Below are positions 40,101 through 50,553 of a stretch of 64,000 nt of DNA, piece after piece. The stretch's first letter is position 1; each line of letters opens with the position of its first letter. Below the pieces are notes generated by a model. That model was not told the origin of the DNA. It saw only the letters and a list, made by a program, of their open reading frames with translations, and made no database searches. Source of the stretch: Callaeas wilsoni (lineage: Eukaryota > Chordata > Aves > Passeriformes > Callaeidae); NCBI GenBank assembly GCA_013398955.1, contig VWPU01012740.1, positions 212,501 through 276,500 on the forward strand. Direction: 5' to 3'. The translations under genes were made by a program, and so were the position numbers.

Positions 40101-42368
40101 GATGTCATTACGGGGGAAACTTCTCTCTGTAGGCCCTGTTTACTGCAAAATTTTTTAGTCTGTAATGACATTTTTCATTCACAACGTATGCCTTCAAGAG
40201 AGGGGGCCCTTGTTTTATTTGTTTCATTCGAGTTTACTGCACAAATCCTGTACATTTTAATTAAATGTAAGCTTAACAAAAGAATAAGGTATTTATTCTG
40301 TGGGGAACAAATGATGACAGTAACAAAAGAATAAAACAGACACACAAAAGGAAGTCAGGTATGGAGTAAGAGAGAGGGAGAAAGGTACTAAGCCCTATTT
40401 CTAGTTTCCCAGATGCACATTAAACATCAAAGCATTTCTTTTAGCCCTATTTCGGGAGTTTGTGGTCTCAGAGAATTAAAATAACCTGCGAATATGGATT
40501 TAATGTCTAAAATATCCTGACATTTTCAAATAAAAAACTAACAGTCACTCAGGACTCCAACTGATAAATAATGGCTCTGCTGAAATGACAGACTTCTTGG
40601 AAAGAAACCAATTCTCTGATCATTGCACCCCTAGATATGAAACACCTCCTTACAAATTGTCTGAATATGAGCTCTTGTATCATTATATTTTGTCATTTTA
40701 ATGCCTATTTGTGTATCTTTTTAATTTGCAGTGACATGCAATCAGCAACAAGTCCACTTTTCGTAATATTAATGTGGGCTTGTATTGCAGCTTATGTTTG
40801 CCGTGTCAGCCAACACTTACCCCTTCTCTTTAACTGTTAAGAGGGGGCGAGAGGCAGGCTGGATTTGCTGGGACAACATGGTTTGTTGCTACATACAGTC
40901 CAATAATGTGACATGTTCTTTAAATACCTAAAAACTCCTACAAATGTTGTGTTGGATTCCAGTGCTTCATTATAGATATAGCAGCTAAGCCTCAAAATCT
41001 GTTGTTTTCTAAATATCTTCCCTTCTTGGCTTTTCACTGTTAAAACAAAAGAAAACCAGTAAAATCTGCAATTCATATTTACCATGAAAAATCACTAAAA
41101 TTGAAGTTGATGTTCCCAGTAAATTCTTGGTCATAGTCCAGTTAAAATTTAAAGTTGCAGTAGATTCACATTAGTTTAAATGACACTTGAACTTCTACAC
41201 AGCTCAACATTAATTCATTATAGTTGAAATGGAAGAATCTTCAGTGGGTGAATCTTTTACAATCTGATTGAGGCTGTTACATTTTATAGGAGCTATTTTT
41301 CAAAGCAGTACTGACAGCACTCGAAGTTATTAAATTGCTGAATCAAAAGATGGACCTGCAATCGCATTTATGAACTGTGATGGAATAGCTGGGGTTGCAC
41401 TGAGCTGAGGTTAAGATGTTGGTGTAGTTAAGCTTCATCACACCCCTTAGTGACAGCAGTATTTACCCATGTAGTTTACTTTAATGGTCAGGAAGTGGCT
41501 TAACTCACCTCTGGATTCAAATAGATTAAGTAAGCAGTCAGAATGGCATAATTATCAGTGCTGCGAGGGATTCACCGGATAGCTCTTCACCCAGGAGACT
41601 TCCCATTCAATTGCACAGTAAAGACTGGAGTTGCATAGATTCACAGGCACAGCATTTATTTGAGGAGATGGAAACAGGGTGAATTTCCTTTTTCTTTCCC
41701 TTCCCCAGACCAGAGCTTCTCCTCAATACACTGATGCTGTGTCCTGTACATAAATTATTATGATCTTTAGAGAAAGATGTCATGATTTCAGTGTGTGTGC
41801 ATGTGAAAATTATGATTGTAGAGTTATTTTGATTTTGAAATCCAGTGGAAAATACATGATTTGTGGAGTTATTTTGATTTTGTGCCACATCATTGCCAGG
41901 CTCCTCTTTTATCTTGTCAACAAAGCAAGATTCCTGAGAGAATTAATTACTTATACTCTATTACAAAATGTGGAGGAGCTAAGATAATTGTCATTTTATG
42001 TTGATTTCCCCTTCCTATTTTTCTGCTCTTTGGGGGGTCATGTGAATGTCGGTGCCTACAGAGAGCACGGGAGAAGTGGGAATAAGAACCAGTCATACCA
42101 CAGTAAGCTTACTTCTTGCTTATACCTAACAAAATGTACTTCAATTGCATGTGCCAGATTTTTATGCAGCATCAACTGGAAACACTCTAATGGTTTAAAT
42201 CATTAATTTTCTTTTCCAAAGATAACCTACCTTGCAAACTAGGAGTAAGAAAGTTGTATAATGTCAATTTAGACTTACGAAGGTGATTTGCAGCCTTTCA
42301 GCTTGACGAAATTACTTCTTTGTGCTTCTTAGTACAGTTCTCTACCAGAAGCTCTGTAATAGAAAAAA
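37116..42368. other. AT-rich intronic DNA
   Basis: No gene or RNA gene recognised. It holds a short dispersed duplication at 41810-41882 and otherwise unremarkable AT-rich sequence. Confidence 0.6.
41810..41882. repeat. Diverged 45-bp tandem duplication
   Basis: GAGTTATTTTGATTTTG occurs exactly at 41821-41837 and again at 41866-41882. The bases before each copy (GAAAATTATGATTGTA and GAAAATACATGATTTGTG) are also alike, so a unit of about 45 bases was duplicated. Confidence 0.65.
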
Positions 42369-42400
42369 GGATGGATGGATGGATGGGTGGATGGATGGAT
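42369..42400. repeat. GGAT tetranucleotide microsatellite
   Basis: Eight GGAT units with one GGGT variant in the middle. Likely length-polymorphic. Confidence 0.9.
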
Positions 42401-43427
42401 ACCAGTATAAGAGCTCAGCCTTTTAATTATTGATGTTATTTTGGAATTTTAGCTTGGTATGCGCCTTAACGTAGTATATTGCTAGAGTTTGCAATGTGCT
42501 GAGTATTCAGTCTTGGAGTAAATCAGCTTCTAAGCGTCAACTTACCTTTAAGCAAACGAGTCTGGTTTTTTTGAGCCCATTTTAATTCTCTGTGGGGTCT
42601 GAGTCTGACAGCTCTATGCTTTGAGTGAAAAAGCCCCCTTAGACCAGCTTTAGTATAATTTTCTTGGTCTCTTGAGTTCTATGAAGCACATTGTTCACTA
42701 GAACTATGTGCTTGGAAAGTACAGTGCTAGCCTAAAATTTCTCTGTGTTGCTTTTTCTTCTTGCTTGTTTTCATCCCAAGCCAGCCATGGCATAGCTATT
42801 TGCATTAGTGATAAGAAGCTACATCTGTTATTCCAGAGATGTGATTTCAGTTTATGTAGGTAAATTTAAACTGGACTGTGGGTATGACTTGTCTCAGCAG
42901 CATGGACTTAATCAGCCTTTCCAAAGCCCATCTCTCATTAGACCTTCACCTCGTTTGCAGTGTCCAGCACCCACTCTTCTCTCTGTCTGCACTGGTTGTG
43001 TCCCACAGCTTGCTCCCAGCACATGGAGGATCTTCCTAGGTGCTTCTGGATGGCACTGCCATGGGGAGACAAGGACGGATAGAGCTGTCCTTCCATGGAC
43101 ATCCACAAAGCTGGCCACAGGCTCCTCTCGTTTATGTCTTCCCAAAAACACATAGGCCATGCTTGGAGGGTGATGACTTTGAACAGCCTTGGGCACCATT
43201 TGCCTTGCTGAAGCTTTCCTGTTAGTGGTGAGAATTGAGAAGGAAACCTTCAATGACACAAAACCAAACTGGGTGGCACAGCAAGCAGCTGGAATATGGA
43301 GGTTACAGGTATTATAGTTGGTTAATTGATTTCATGCAGAAATTATTAAGATGTGTAATTGGCAGTTCTCTGGATGAGATTTTATAGAATATCCTGCTTA
43401 GGGTAAGAAAACTACTGAGTGTTTTCT
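42401..43427. other. Intronic DNA with a GC-rich patch
   Basis: Positions 42900-43250 are GC-richer and hold 115-codon frames on both strands at once. Neither protein is recognisable, and the double-stranded openness argues for composition rather than coding. An old insertion is possible. Confidence 0.4.
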
Positions 43428-43460
43428 CCAGGTACCTGGGTGACTGACTGAGTCAGTCAC
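43428..43460. repeat. Two adjacent palindromes with an AP-1 core
   Basis: CCAGGTACCTGG (43428-43439) is a perfect 12-base palindrome. It is followed directly by a 21-base palindrome (43440-43460) with 10-base arms GTGACTGACT and AGTCAGTCAC around one central G. The second contains TGAGTCA (43449-43455), the AP-1 consensus. The pair lies about 0.5 kb before the terminal exon. Confidence 0.65.
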
Positions 43461-43957
43461 ATGTGCTGGAGAAGATCCTGGTTGGAAAAGGAGGGGGAAG
43501 ACAATGGCATCAAAATGACAGCATGGCAATAACCTCACCAACAAAAGCAGGGTATTAAGAAGATTAGCCACAATTTCTTACACCAAGATATGTTTAGTGT
43601 AATATACAATCCTTAAATTCATTACTGAAGTACTGAAATATCACCAATAGGATCTTCTATAAAAGATGTGTTAATGGCTTTTAACTGTATACTGTATTTA
43701 TCTGGGCTTTTTTATACAGAGTATTTTTAAAAGACATTTAAATTGTTAATAAGCTGCAGAATTGTTATACTCAGCAATTATTTCAACCTGTAAATATGTT
43801 ATTTGGAAAACATGCAAATTGGTTTTGTTCATTTACTCATTTTGTCTATGTTCTCTGTCAATGAAATCTAAAAATTGTCGAGGAATTTTTTTCCATTTAA
43901 GCTGCAATTTGTTAAAGTAATGAACTGATACTTGCCATGATAGCATGTTAACAGCGT
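43461..43957. other. Intron end immediately before the terminal exon
   Basis: AT-rich. Nothing recognisable apart from the acceptor and a possible branch point near 43949-43953. Confidence 0.6.
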
Positions 43958-43971
43958 ATTCTGTCTTGTAG
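43958..43971 (+). promoter_or_regulatory. 3' splice acceptor of the terminal exon
   Basis: A short pyrimidine-rich run, ATTCTGTCTTGTAG, ends in AG at 43970-43971, exactly where the long open frame takes on coding character. A TTAAC at 43949-43953, about 20 bases upstream, could serve as a branch point. The pyrimidine tract is short and interrupted, so the site is moderate in strength. A second AG at 43953-43954 also leads into an open frame and could add about six codons if used. Confidence 0.7.
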
Positions 43972-45314
43972 GCATTGTGTCCAAGTCCTATGAGTGCCGA
44001 CTGAAGGGGCAAGGAGCAACCTTTGTGGAAACCACGAGCCCTTTTACCGCAGCAGCACTGGGAGAGGTTTCTCCAGTGAAGGAGAAGGCCTTTCGGGGCA
44101 GCAGGAGACAGCCACAGTCGCCCGAAGAAGTTCAGCAGTTCATTATTATTCAAGGGTACGATGGCGACTTTGCCATCGACGCCTCCGTGGAAGAGACAGC
44201 AGCGGCCACCCTGCAGACGCTGGCGATGGCGGGGCAGATGGCCAGGGTGGTCCACATTACAGAGGATGGGCAAGTCATAGCCACAAACCAAAACGGCTCC
44301 CACGTGAGTAGCGTGGTTCCTGAGCAGATCCTTACAGAGCAGTTAGCAGATGGTGCCACACAGGTGGTGGTGGTTGAAGGAGCGGGAGCGGACATGGAGG
44401 AGGCCGTTCAAATAGATGCGGTTCCTGACTCCAGTAGCACGGTACTGCAGCAGATAATGCGACAAGAAGTTTTAGATGCTTCCGAGGCTACAGTCCATCC
44501 TCCGGAGTCCTCGTCAGCATTAGATGCCCTGCTTTGTGCTGTGACAGAGCTGGGTGAAGCGGAAAACAAATCCGGACTCCTTGACGGATGCAGGTCTGGT
44601 CACAAAGACTTCTTGCAAATGCCGAACCCAGAGATGCCCAGCATTCCCAGTGAGGCAGAGGGACAAGAAATACAAATGTTCCATGAAGTTCAGGAGACTC
44701 AGGAAGATACCAAACCTATGGAAGTAGTGACACAGGTCATGCACCCATCGGCTATAATTGCATCTCAGGAGAGAGCTCAGGCTGCCTTCAAGAATATGGT
44801 GCAAGGAGTGTTGCAGTTTGCTGTGTGTGACACGGCTGCGGCCGACCAGCTCATGAAAGAAGGTGTCACCCAGGTCATTGTAAATGAGGAAGGGACTGTG
44901 CATATGGTAGCTGGAGAAGGCTCTCAGATAATTATGCAGGAAGCTGGTAGCCACACACTCAGTGTGCAGAGCGAACACATGGATTTAGTGGAGTCGGATG
45001 GGCAAATATCACAGATTATTGTCAGTGAAGAATTAGCTCAAGCCATGGCTCAGGGTTCTGATGGTGACTTCTCTGAAGGTGCAACGCACTACATCGTCAC
45101 AGAATTGCCACCAGACATGCAGGATGAGCCTGGTGTGTACTCACATGCTGTGATAGAGACAGCTGGGTCCCAAGACATTCTGCAGGCTGGTACTGCTATA
45201 AAAGCAGAAGCTGTAGCCCCTGACAGAGCAAGAGAGCAGTTAACAAGCATGGTCATTTATACAGAGGGTGGCTCACAGGTAATTCAAGGCCAGAGAGATT
45301 ATAACAAAGTATAA
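43972..45314 (+). CDS. ZNF407: Terminal coding exon of a C2H2 zinc-finger protein, probably ZNF407 (C-terminal tail)
   Basis: The exon starts after the acceptor AG at 43970-43971. Its first two bases finish a split codon, then ATT GTG TCC AAG opens a frame of 446 codons ending at TAA 45312-45314. The GTG at 43977 is an internal valine, not a start. Numbering from that valine, the tail has no complete zinc finger. Residues 5-16 (YECRLKGQGATF) look at most like a finger missing its second Cys. The rest is acidic and Gln/Val/Ile-rich. It holds a recurring [TS]-Q-[VI]-[IV] motif at about 128-134, 298-306, 316-324, 345-352 and 433-438, and a related HYIVTE at 371-376. An Ala/Leu-rich helix-like stretch lies at 68-90 and another, SALDALLCAVTELGE, at 180-194. 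ZNF407 is a nuclear DNA-binding protein linked in mouse adipocytes to Glut4 and PPARG-target transcription. The fingers lie in exons outside this window. Codon use and base composition differ sharply from the AT-rich flanks. ZNF335 or another poly-zinc-finger gene with a similar tail is the main alternative. I am sure that this is a real exon and fairly sure of the name. Confidence 0.8.
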
Positions 45315-45488
45315 GAAACATGAAGAGCTTCACTCGTAGGCTGGGTGCAGAGCAGAGCTGGATATTACCAGAATCATGGAGGCACTGTATTCCTGGAATA
45401 TTTTCTGTAAAGCCTTCTCAGTAGAACCTCCTCCTGGCCAGGTAACAAATACATACCCTGCTAATAGGAGGAATTTACTGAAGAGGAT

Positions 45489-45494
45489 AATAAA
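45489..45494 (+). terminator. Candidate proximal poly(A) signal AATAAA
   Basis: A canonical hexamer lies 175 bases after the stop codon. The following 50 bases are A/T-rich but lack a clear GT- or T-rich element, so this looks weaker than the distal sites. Confidence 0.4.
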
Positions 45495-46440
45495 ATTTTG
45501 TTACAATAGATCTAAGAACTATTATATGAGATTATTATAAAACAAGCATACTAGGGTACAAAACAGGATAAAAAGCCCCTTGCCCAAAGTAGGGATTGTT
45601 CTGTTCAGTGCTTTCTTTGTTGATTTTTTTTGTCTTAATGTTGTTTTATCTCAGGGTAATTCCCTGCCCTCTGTCGTTTTTGTATAACATAATCACAGGA
45701 GTAAAATAATTGCACTTACATGTACATTTTGTGAACCGCTAAATATGCAAAAAAATACAAACCCCACAACAGCAAGGTGAACAGGTAAGCATACATACAG
45801 TATTGGGTGCCCTTCTTCATTTTAAAGTAGAACAGGTGACATTTTGCTTTCTAAAATCTTACTTTAAAACATGCTTGGCTAAAAATATGTCATCAAAATA
45901 AGGATTTTTTTGCATCTAAAATGAAAGTTTTCATAGTACTTTACTCTTTCATGGCAACACATAAGACTTTCCCTAAAGAAGAACTCAAAAAAGCTCCACT
46001 TCAGAAAATCCTTGATTATACATATTTGGGAAGAAGAACTTGATGCCTGTAACTTCCACTTAATTTTAGATGAGAGTCCTACATAAGAAATGTGCATTTT
46101 TTGAAAAAAATATTGTCACTGTCAGTGTTTTGCTTTTCTTATAAATAGTGCTTCATATAAATACCATTTTGCAGTTCATTTCGTGAGCTACTTCTCAAAT
46201 GTTAGGAGGATTTTTAAAGAAAATTCTGACATTGACATTAACAAGTAGGGGGAAAAAAGGTGACCTTGTATTTCTTGCTTAGTCCAGAATGTCAGTTATT
46301 TACTTGTGGATATACTGCAATTGTTCAATGCAAGTTCATGTTGAAAAGATTTGTTTCATGATAAAACTGCTTCTGTTTCTTTAGAAAAATTGTAAAATAT
46401 AAACTGGCAAGGTTTGGGGATTTTTTTTTTCTGTCTTTCA

Positions 46441-46446
46441 AATAAA
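46441..46446 (+). terminator. Candidate distal poly(A) signal AATAAA (first of a pair)
   Basis: A canonical hexamer lies about 1.13 kb after the stop codon, just after a T-rich run. A second hexamer lies 49 bases further on. It may work together with, or as an alternative to, that second site. Confidence 0.5.
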
Positions 46447-46489
46447 ATGTTAGCATTAAAATGAAGCATCATGATTTTTAATATTAAAC

Positions 46490-46495
46490 AATAAA
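46490..46495 (+). terminator. Candidate distal poly(A) signal AATAAA with downstream T/GT-rich element
   Basis: A canonical AATAAA is followed at about 46530-46577 by a GT-rich then T/C-rich stretch (TCTGTTATGTCTGTG, then runs of TTTTCTC). This is the expected arrangement of a vertebrate cleavage site with cleavage near 46510. I rate it the most likely mRNA end. Confidence 0.55.
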
Positions 46496-46577
46496 CAGAA
46501 CTGGCATTCAGCAGGAGCAAACGAATGCTATCTGTTATGTCTGTGCATTTTCTCTTTTCTCTTTTCCTTTCTCTAGC

Positions 46578-48395
46578 TTGCTAGATAGATAAAGATAAAA
46601 GAATCTAATTTCTGAAGTGTGCCTCATGCATGCTTAATATAATTGTGTAAGTGTTTAGGGTATAAGCCATGCTGACTCTAGAGATAACTGGGTTTCCTAT
46701 CATGTTTAATATCTTAAAATTATCAACTGTAGGGAAGTTGGGGTGGGGTAAAACAATAGTTCCTTCCTGAAGCAACTGTTTAAAAATGTATTTTCTGATA
46801 GGTCTGCTGAGAAAAGGTGCTTCATTCTGGGGCTATAAGATCCTGCTGCCTCTTCATCTCTTATTATTATTATTTTTCAAATTTTATTATTTTCTAAGAG
46901 TTGAGGTTGTGTCTTTGTCAAATCCCCAAAAAAGTAAATTTCAAGTTAGACATCAAGATTCATAATTAGGCGAGTTTGACTTGCTCATCTTTCTTAAAAG
47001 TGACAGGCTGTTCACTTACTCTTAAATACTGTCTTCAGCAAACAGTGACAGGATCAACTCCCGTTTGTTATCAGGAAAAAGGTGACCTTTACAAAATGAT
47101 GGCCCTCTGCAAGACTCTCACAGATGTTCAAAAAACTGAATGTTTTTCAGTGGAAATATTTCTTCTTGATCATTTCTCCTGTTAACTGTAGCCCTGTGGT
47201 CTTGCAGCTTGGATGCTAATTCTTCGCTGTGCTTAGTCCTGTATGGCTAACCTTTCTGCTGCAGTACAGGGTGTTGACACTGACATGCTGCAGTTTACCA
47301 TTTGTGATTTATTTAGGATAAATATGTCTCAGGTGGCATTTAATCCTTCATAAAACCAATGTAGCCTGCAGTGTCAAACCAGCAATCACATTGTATGCAC
47401 AATGAAAAGAGCAGACCTTTGCGTAAAAAAAAGCCCCAGTGGTAGATGTTCCTGTGCTTGGGAGCACTGGAAAGGATTCACTAACCTACCGTGGGCTGTA
47501 ATTACCTGCGAGCGCAGGTTAACGATACTTTTCACGGAGTGCAGCCTTATCAGGAGAACTAATATTTTCCTAGGGCTTTTTTTTTTCTTCTTCTTAATGT
47601 GCACTTTGAAGTTAACTTATTAGTGCCCTACAAATGTAACATTAGAAATCAAGGGTGACATTCTGTGCTGTCATCCTGCTTAAGGACTCCATGCAGTGTC
47701 TCAACCCTGTGCTAAAGTGCTCTCTGCCATACACTAGAAGTTGAGAGATCTACTTCTAGGAAGGCAGATCTCTTCCAGGGCCTAGAAAACATCTCTGGCA
47801 TTTGTCTCCCACCTTTGCCAGAGCTCATGGCATTGTCTCATATCATAATCTGGGAGGAGATGTCCTGGACAGTTCTGTGGATCTTCCAAGCACTGCCATG
47901 CCTACTGCCTTGGAGAGCAGGGAAGATTAGGCAGCAGAGGGAGGCACTTAGAGCAGAGTGGCACCTGAAGAAGCCCTGGCCCTCTGAGGTCCGTGCATGG
48001 AACTGGTGAGGCACCGGTGACATGTCTGGGAGCAGGCTCAGGAGCTGTGGGGGCCCTTTGCCAAAGGCAGCGTCCACTATTGGAGCATCACAGAACTTGT
48101 GTGGTGGATTTAGGAAGGTGCCTAGCCCGCACAGCCATTCACTACAAGTGTGTTCTGCTGTGTGGTTTGAATGCCTTCAGTTGCCCGTCTCCAGAGAATT
48201 CAAGGGCTATGCTGTAATGGAAGTGATTGTTGAGGGGGCAGTATTCCCATGTCAGTCAGTTGCCTTCTGATGCTCTGACTGCCAGAGCCATTGGCTTAAT
48301 TTTCTCTTTGTTATCGATGCTGAATAAGCATTAATGAAGTTGGATTATACTGTAAAAATGTGAAGTATTTAAGAACCACAGAACTAGTATGCAGG
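46578..48395. other. Intergenic DNA, no gene seen
   Basis: AT-rich at first, GC-richer from about 47.65 kb. Open frames at 47815-48270 are short and overlapping on both strands. I recognise nothing in them. Confidence 0.5.
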
Positions 48396-48546
48396 GGGGA
48401 AATAAATAAATAAATAATAAATTCAAAACCAACAAAACAAAAAACAATGAACAAACAACAACAACAACAAAAACACACACATACACAAAAAAAAACCAAA
48501 AATGACCCAGCAAAAACAAACCCCACCAAAAGTGAACCAAAAAATC
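48396..48546. repeat. A-rich low-complexity tract with AAT/ACA units
   Basis: AAATAAATAAAT-type units pass into repeated ACA and then A/C-rich DNA with very little G. The Phe/Leu/Val-rich minus-strand open frames here are by-products. It could be a long-decayed poly(A) or simple repeat. Confidence 0.8.
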
Positions 48547-49399
48547 CTAAGTGAAGACAAAGGAAGAAAAGATATTTCCAGCAAGCAGTTTCACCCTCCA
48601 TTTCTTAAGAATCAGATACACATCTCCTGAGGCAGTGTGTCCTGGCCTCTGAATTCAGGCTCCATCTTTGGGAAAAAATGAGAGATAAGAGATAGCTAGA
48701 AACTATATTTAGAGAAATATTGCCTATAACAAAAACAAAAGAACCCAAAACCCAACACCACCTAAAGGTCCCACAGCAACATACCATTCTGCCTGACTCC
48801 CAGCTGCACTCCGCTGTGGAAGTGGGATGAGCCAGGGAGTTAATGTGCTGTGGTTATGCCCATGTGGACTGTGCATAGTCCTGCAAGCACTGCTGTCATT
48901 TATAAATGCTGCTTTAATACCAGGAGTGTTAGCTCTGAATCTCGGAAGAAATACATTTGTGATTTTCATGGACAGTGGATTCAGCACATGCAAAAGCTTG
49001 TAGGAATCTCTGTGTTAAAAGTTCCTGTGCCTCGGGCTGGCCTTGAGCTGGACCTGCACTTGAAATGCAGGAGAGTCCCCTTCAGAAAATCCTGGGGATT
49101 GAGAGATGGGGCTGGAGCTGCTGGCAGAGCAGTACAAGGAGCTGGCGTTGTGGTAGGCAGAGGCCTTGTAAAGCAACCTGTGGGGCTTTTTCTCCAACTT
49201 TCCCTGCTCAGTAGACTTCCTGAGCACAAAAGCTGTAAACAGAATAAAAAGGGAAAGGTAAAGATTGAAATTTGAAACTAAGTTAGTTCAAGTGAGAGGA
49301 TTAAGTAACAGAAAAAAAGGTCATTCATTTGGCAAAACAAAGAAGAGCTGTGAGTTTTCACTTATTTTACTGAGCAGTATTAGCCCATAATTTAAGATA

Positions 49400-50110
49400 G
49401 TGTGTGGCTCACTCAAACAGGCTACCTCCGTTCTATCTTGTTGAAGAATACAATTCGTTTTCTGCTCCTCTAGGGTGATATCATTTTATATGAAGAAAAA
49501 AGTTAGCTCAGATGGCAGTTATATGTTTCGGAAGCACCTTCTAATCAGGGATTGGTGATTCATTATTAGCTTCAGCAGGCGATCCATCTGACATGTAAGG
49601 GGAAAAAATTAGCAGCTGTCACTGCATGATGAGTTAATTTCCTGATAGGCCTGACACTGAAAAGCCATTTGGAGACATGGAGATGGCTGATGAGAAAACC
49701 TGGTGCTGGTTTATAATTGGAGAGAAAGAAAGGGCAGAGAGACAGAGGGAGATGGGGGAGGGACTGAGGCTGCTCTACAAGTGGGGATGGATGTTTGTGT
49801 ATTTACTAAATAGACAGCTCCACAATAACCTGCATCTCTGCACACATGCACCTGGGTGGGTAAGTGATAGGGACCGGGGCCTTTCATTTTCCTTCTGCGT
49901 AGTGTCATTATTTCCAGTCGTTTGTAATTAGTACTCCAGACGGTTTTCCGCTCACTCCAGCCCGGGTGTACAAGCACGCGATTGGGTTATCTCACGGTGA
50001 CATTGAAACCTGACATTTTAGAGGAAAGGGGAGAAAATGACGCTACTCCTTTAATGGTTCTCGCTGCAATTTTCTTAATTGCAGCTTGAGATTTCAATCA
50101 ATCATACAAA
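49400..50110. promoter_or_regulatory. Candidate conserved non-coding element block downstream of the gene
   Basis: The stretch mixes E-boxes (CAGCTG at 49613), MEIS-like TGTCA, TAAT cores and several CpGs (for example near 49970-49985). It has the non-repetitive texture of vertebrate developmental enhancers. At 50063-50085 it carries a perfect 9-bp hairpin, GCTGCAATT and AATTGCAGC around TTCTT. This is pattern-based inference only. Confidence 0.3.
50063..50085. repeat. Perfect 9-bp stem with a 5-base loop
   Basis: GCTGCAATT (50063-50071) pairs exactly with AATTGCAGC (50077-50085) across TTCTT. The arms contain AATT homeodomain-type cores. No T-run follows. Confidence 0.65.
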
Positions 50111-50524
50111 AATAAACTTATCTGAAACAAATATTGCTAAAACTTCCAAGAGCACAATTGTGAATGATGAGTGTTCTACAAGAAGCCTCTTGTAGAGCAT
50201 GAGGAAATATGCTCTTCAAAAGATGTAAGCACATGGCTCTCTGTTTATCCTTTTTAAGAATGGTAAATAAAACTATGGGGAAAATAGGCGTTCAAGACCA
50301 AATGCAGTCCACTGTGGAATCTGCCTTGTGTGTGTAATTGGGACAGCAATGCAGGGTCCTTCATATGTATTAAATAAAGCTGATAGGAAGCCCTCAACTT
50401 GGGACTAATTCCTTCAGTGGCTGTGCATGCTAGGTACTGCTTCAAAGGGATTTTTATTTTTGGCTGTTTAAGTAAGGTATCTAATATGCCCAGCAAAGGA
50501 AGCCAGGTTTTTCTTTTAACTGCA

Positions 50525-50553
50525 CAAAAAAAAAAACAAAAAAACAAAAAAAT
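50525..50553. repeat. A-rich tract with C interruptions
   Basis: Runs of 7-12 A separated by single C residues. Simple low-complexity DNA. Confidence 0.85.

Larger units (their letters stand above)
1..43971 (+). other. ZNF407: Long AT-rich intron (3' part) preceding the terminal exon
   Basis: This entire stretch lies upstream of, and on the same strand as, a strong 3' splice acceptor at 43971. No convincing coding exon was found in it. The open frames are at most about 120 codons, low complexity or unlike any family I recognise, and none shows the paired Cys and His spacing of C2H2 fingers expected of upstream ZNF407 exons. The DNA is mostly AT-rich with sparse repeats. Known ZNF407 genes have very large introns, so a single intron of more than 44 kb is plausible. 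I infer the intron from the acceptor and cannot see its donor. A small exon or non-coding RNA could be missed by eye. Confidence 0.65.
45315..46515 (+). other. ZNF407: Probable 3' UTR of the ZNF407-like gene
   Basis: The region follows the stop codon directly and becomes AT-rich with no coding frame. It runs to a pair of poly(A) signals near 46.44-46.50 kb with a good downstream element. A shorter UTR ending near 45.51 kb is possible if the first AATAAA is used. The 3' limit is an estimate of about 15-25 bases after the last signal. Confidence 0.55.

Noticed and set aside
43977..43979. GTG as a start codon of a 445-residue protein
   Set aside because: It lies five bases inside an exon just after a splice acceptor in vertebrate DNA. 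It is read as an internal valine continuing from an upstream exon.
43833..44303. 156-codon minus-strand frame overlapping the terminal exon
   Set aside because: It is antisense to the strongly supported + strand exon and is an effect of that exon's composition. No family is recognisable.
44520..44978. 152-codon minus-strand frame inside the terminal exon
   Set aside because: A shadow of the real coding frame on the other strand.
48311..48601. Minus-strand Phe/Val/Cys-rich frame resembling a transmembrane peptide
   Set aside because: It is the complement of an A-rich low-complexity tract.
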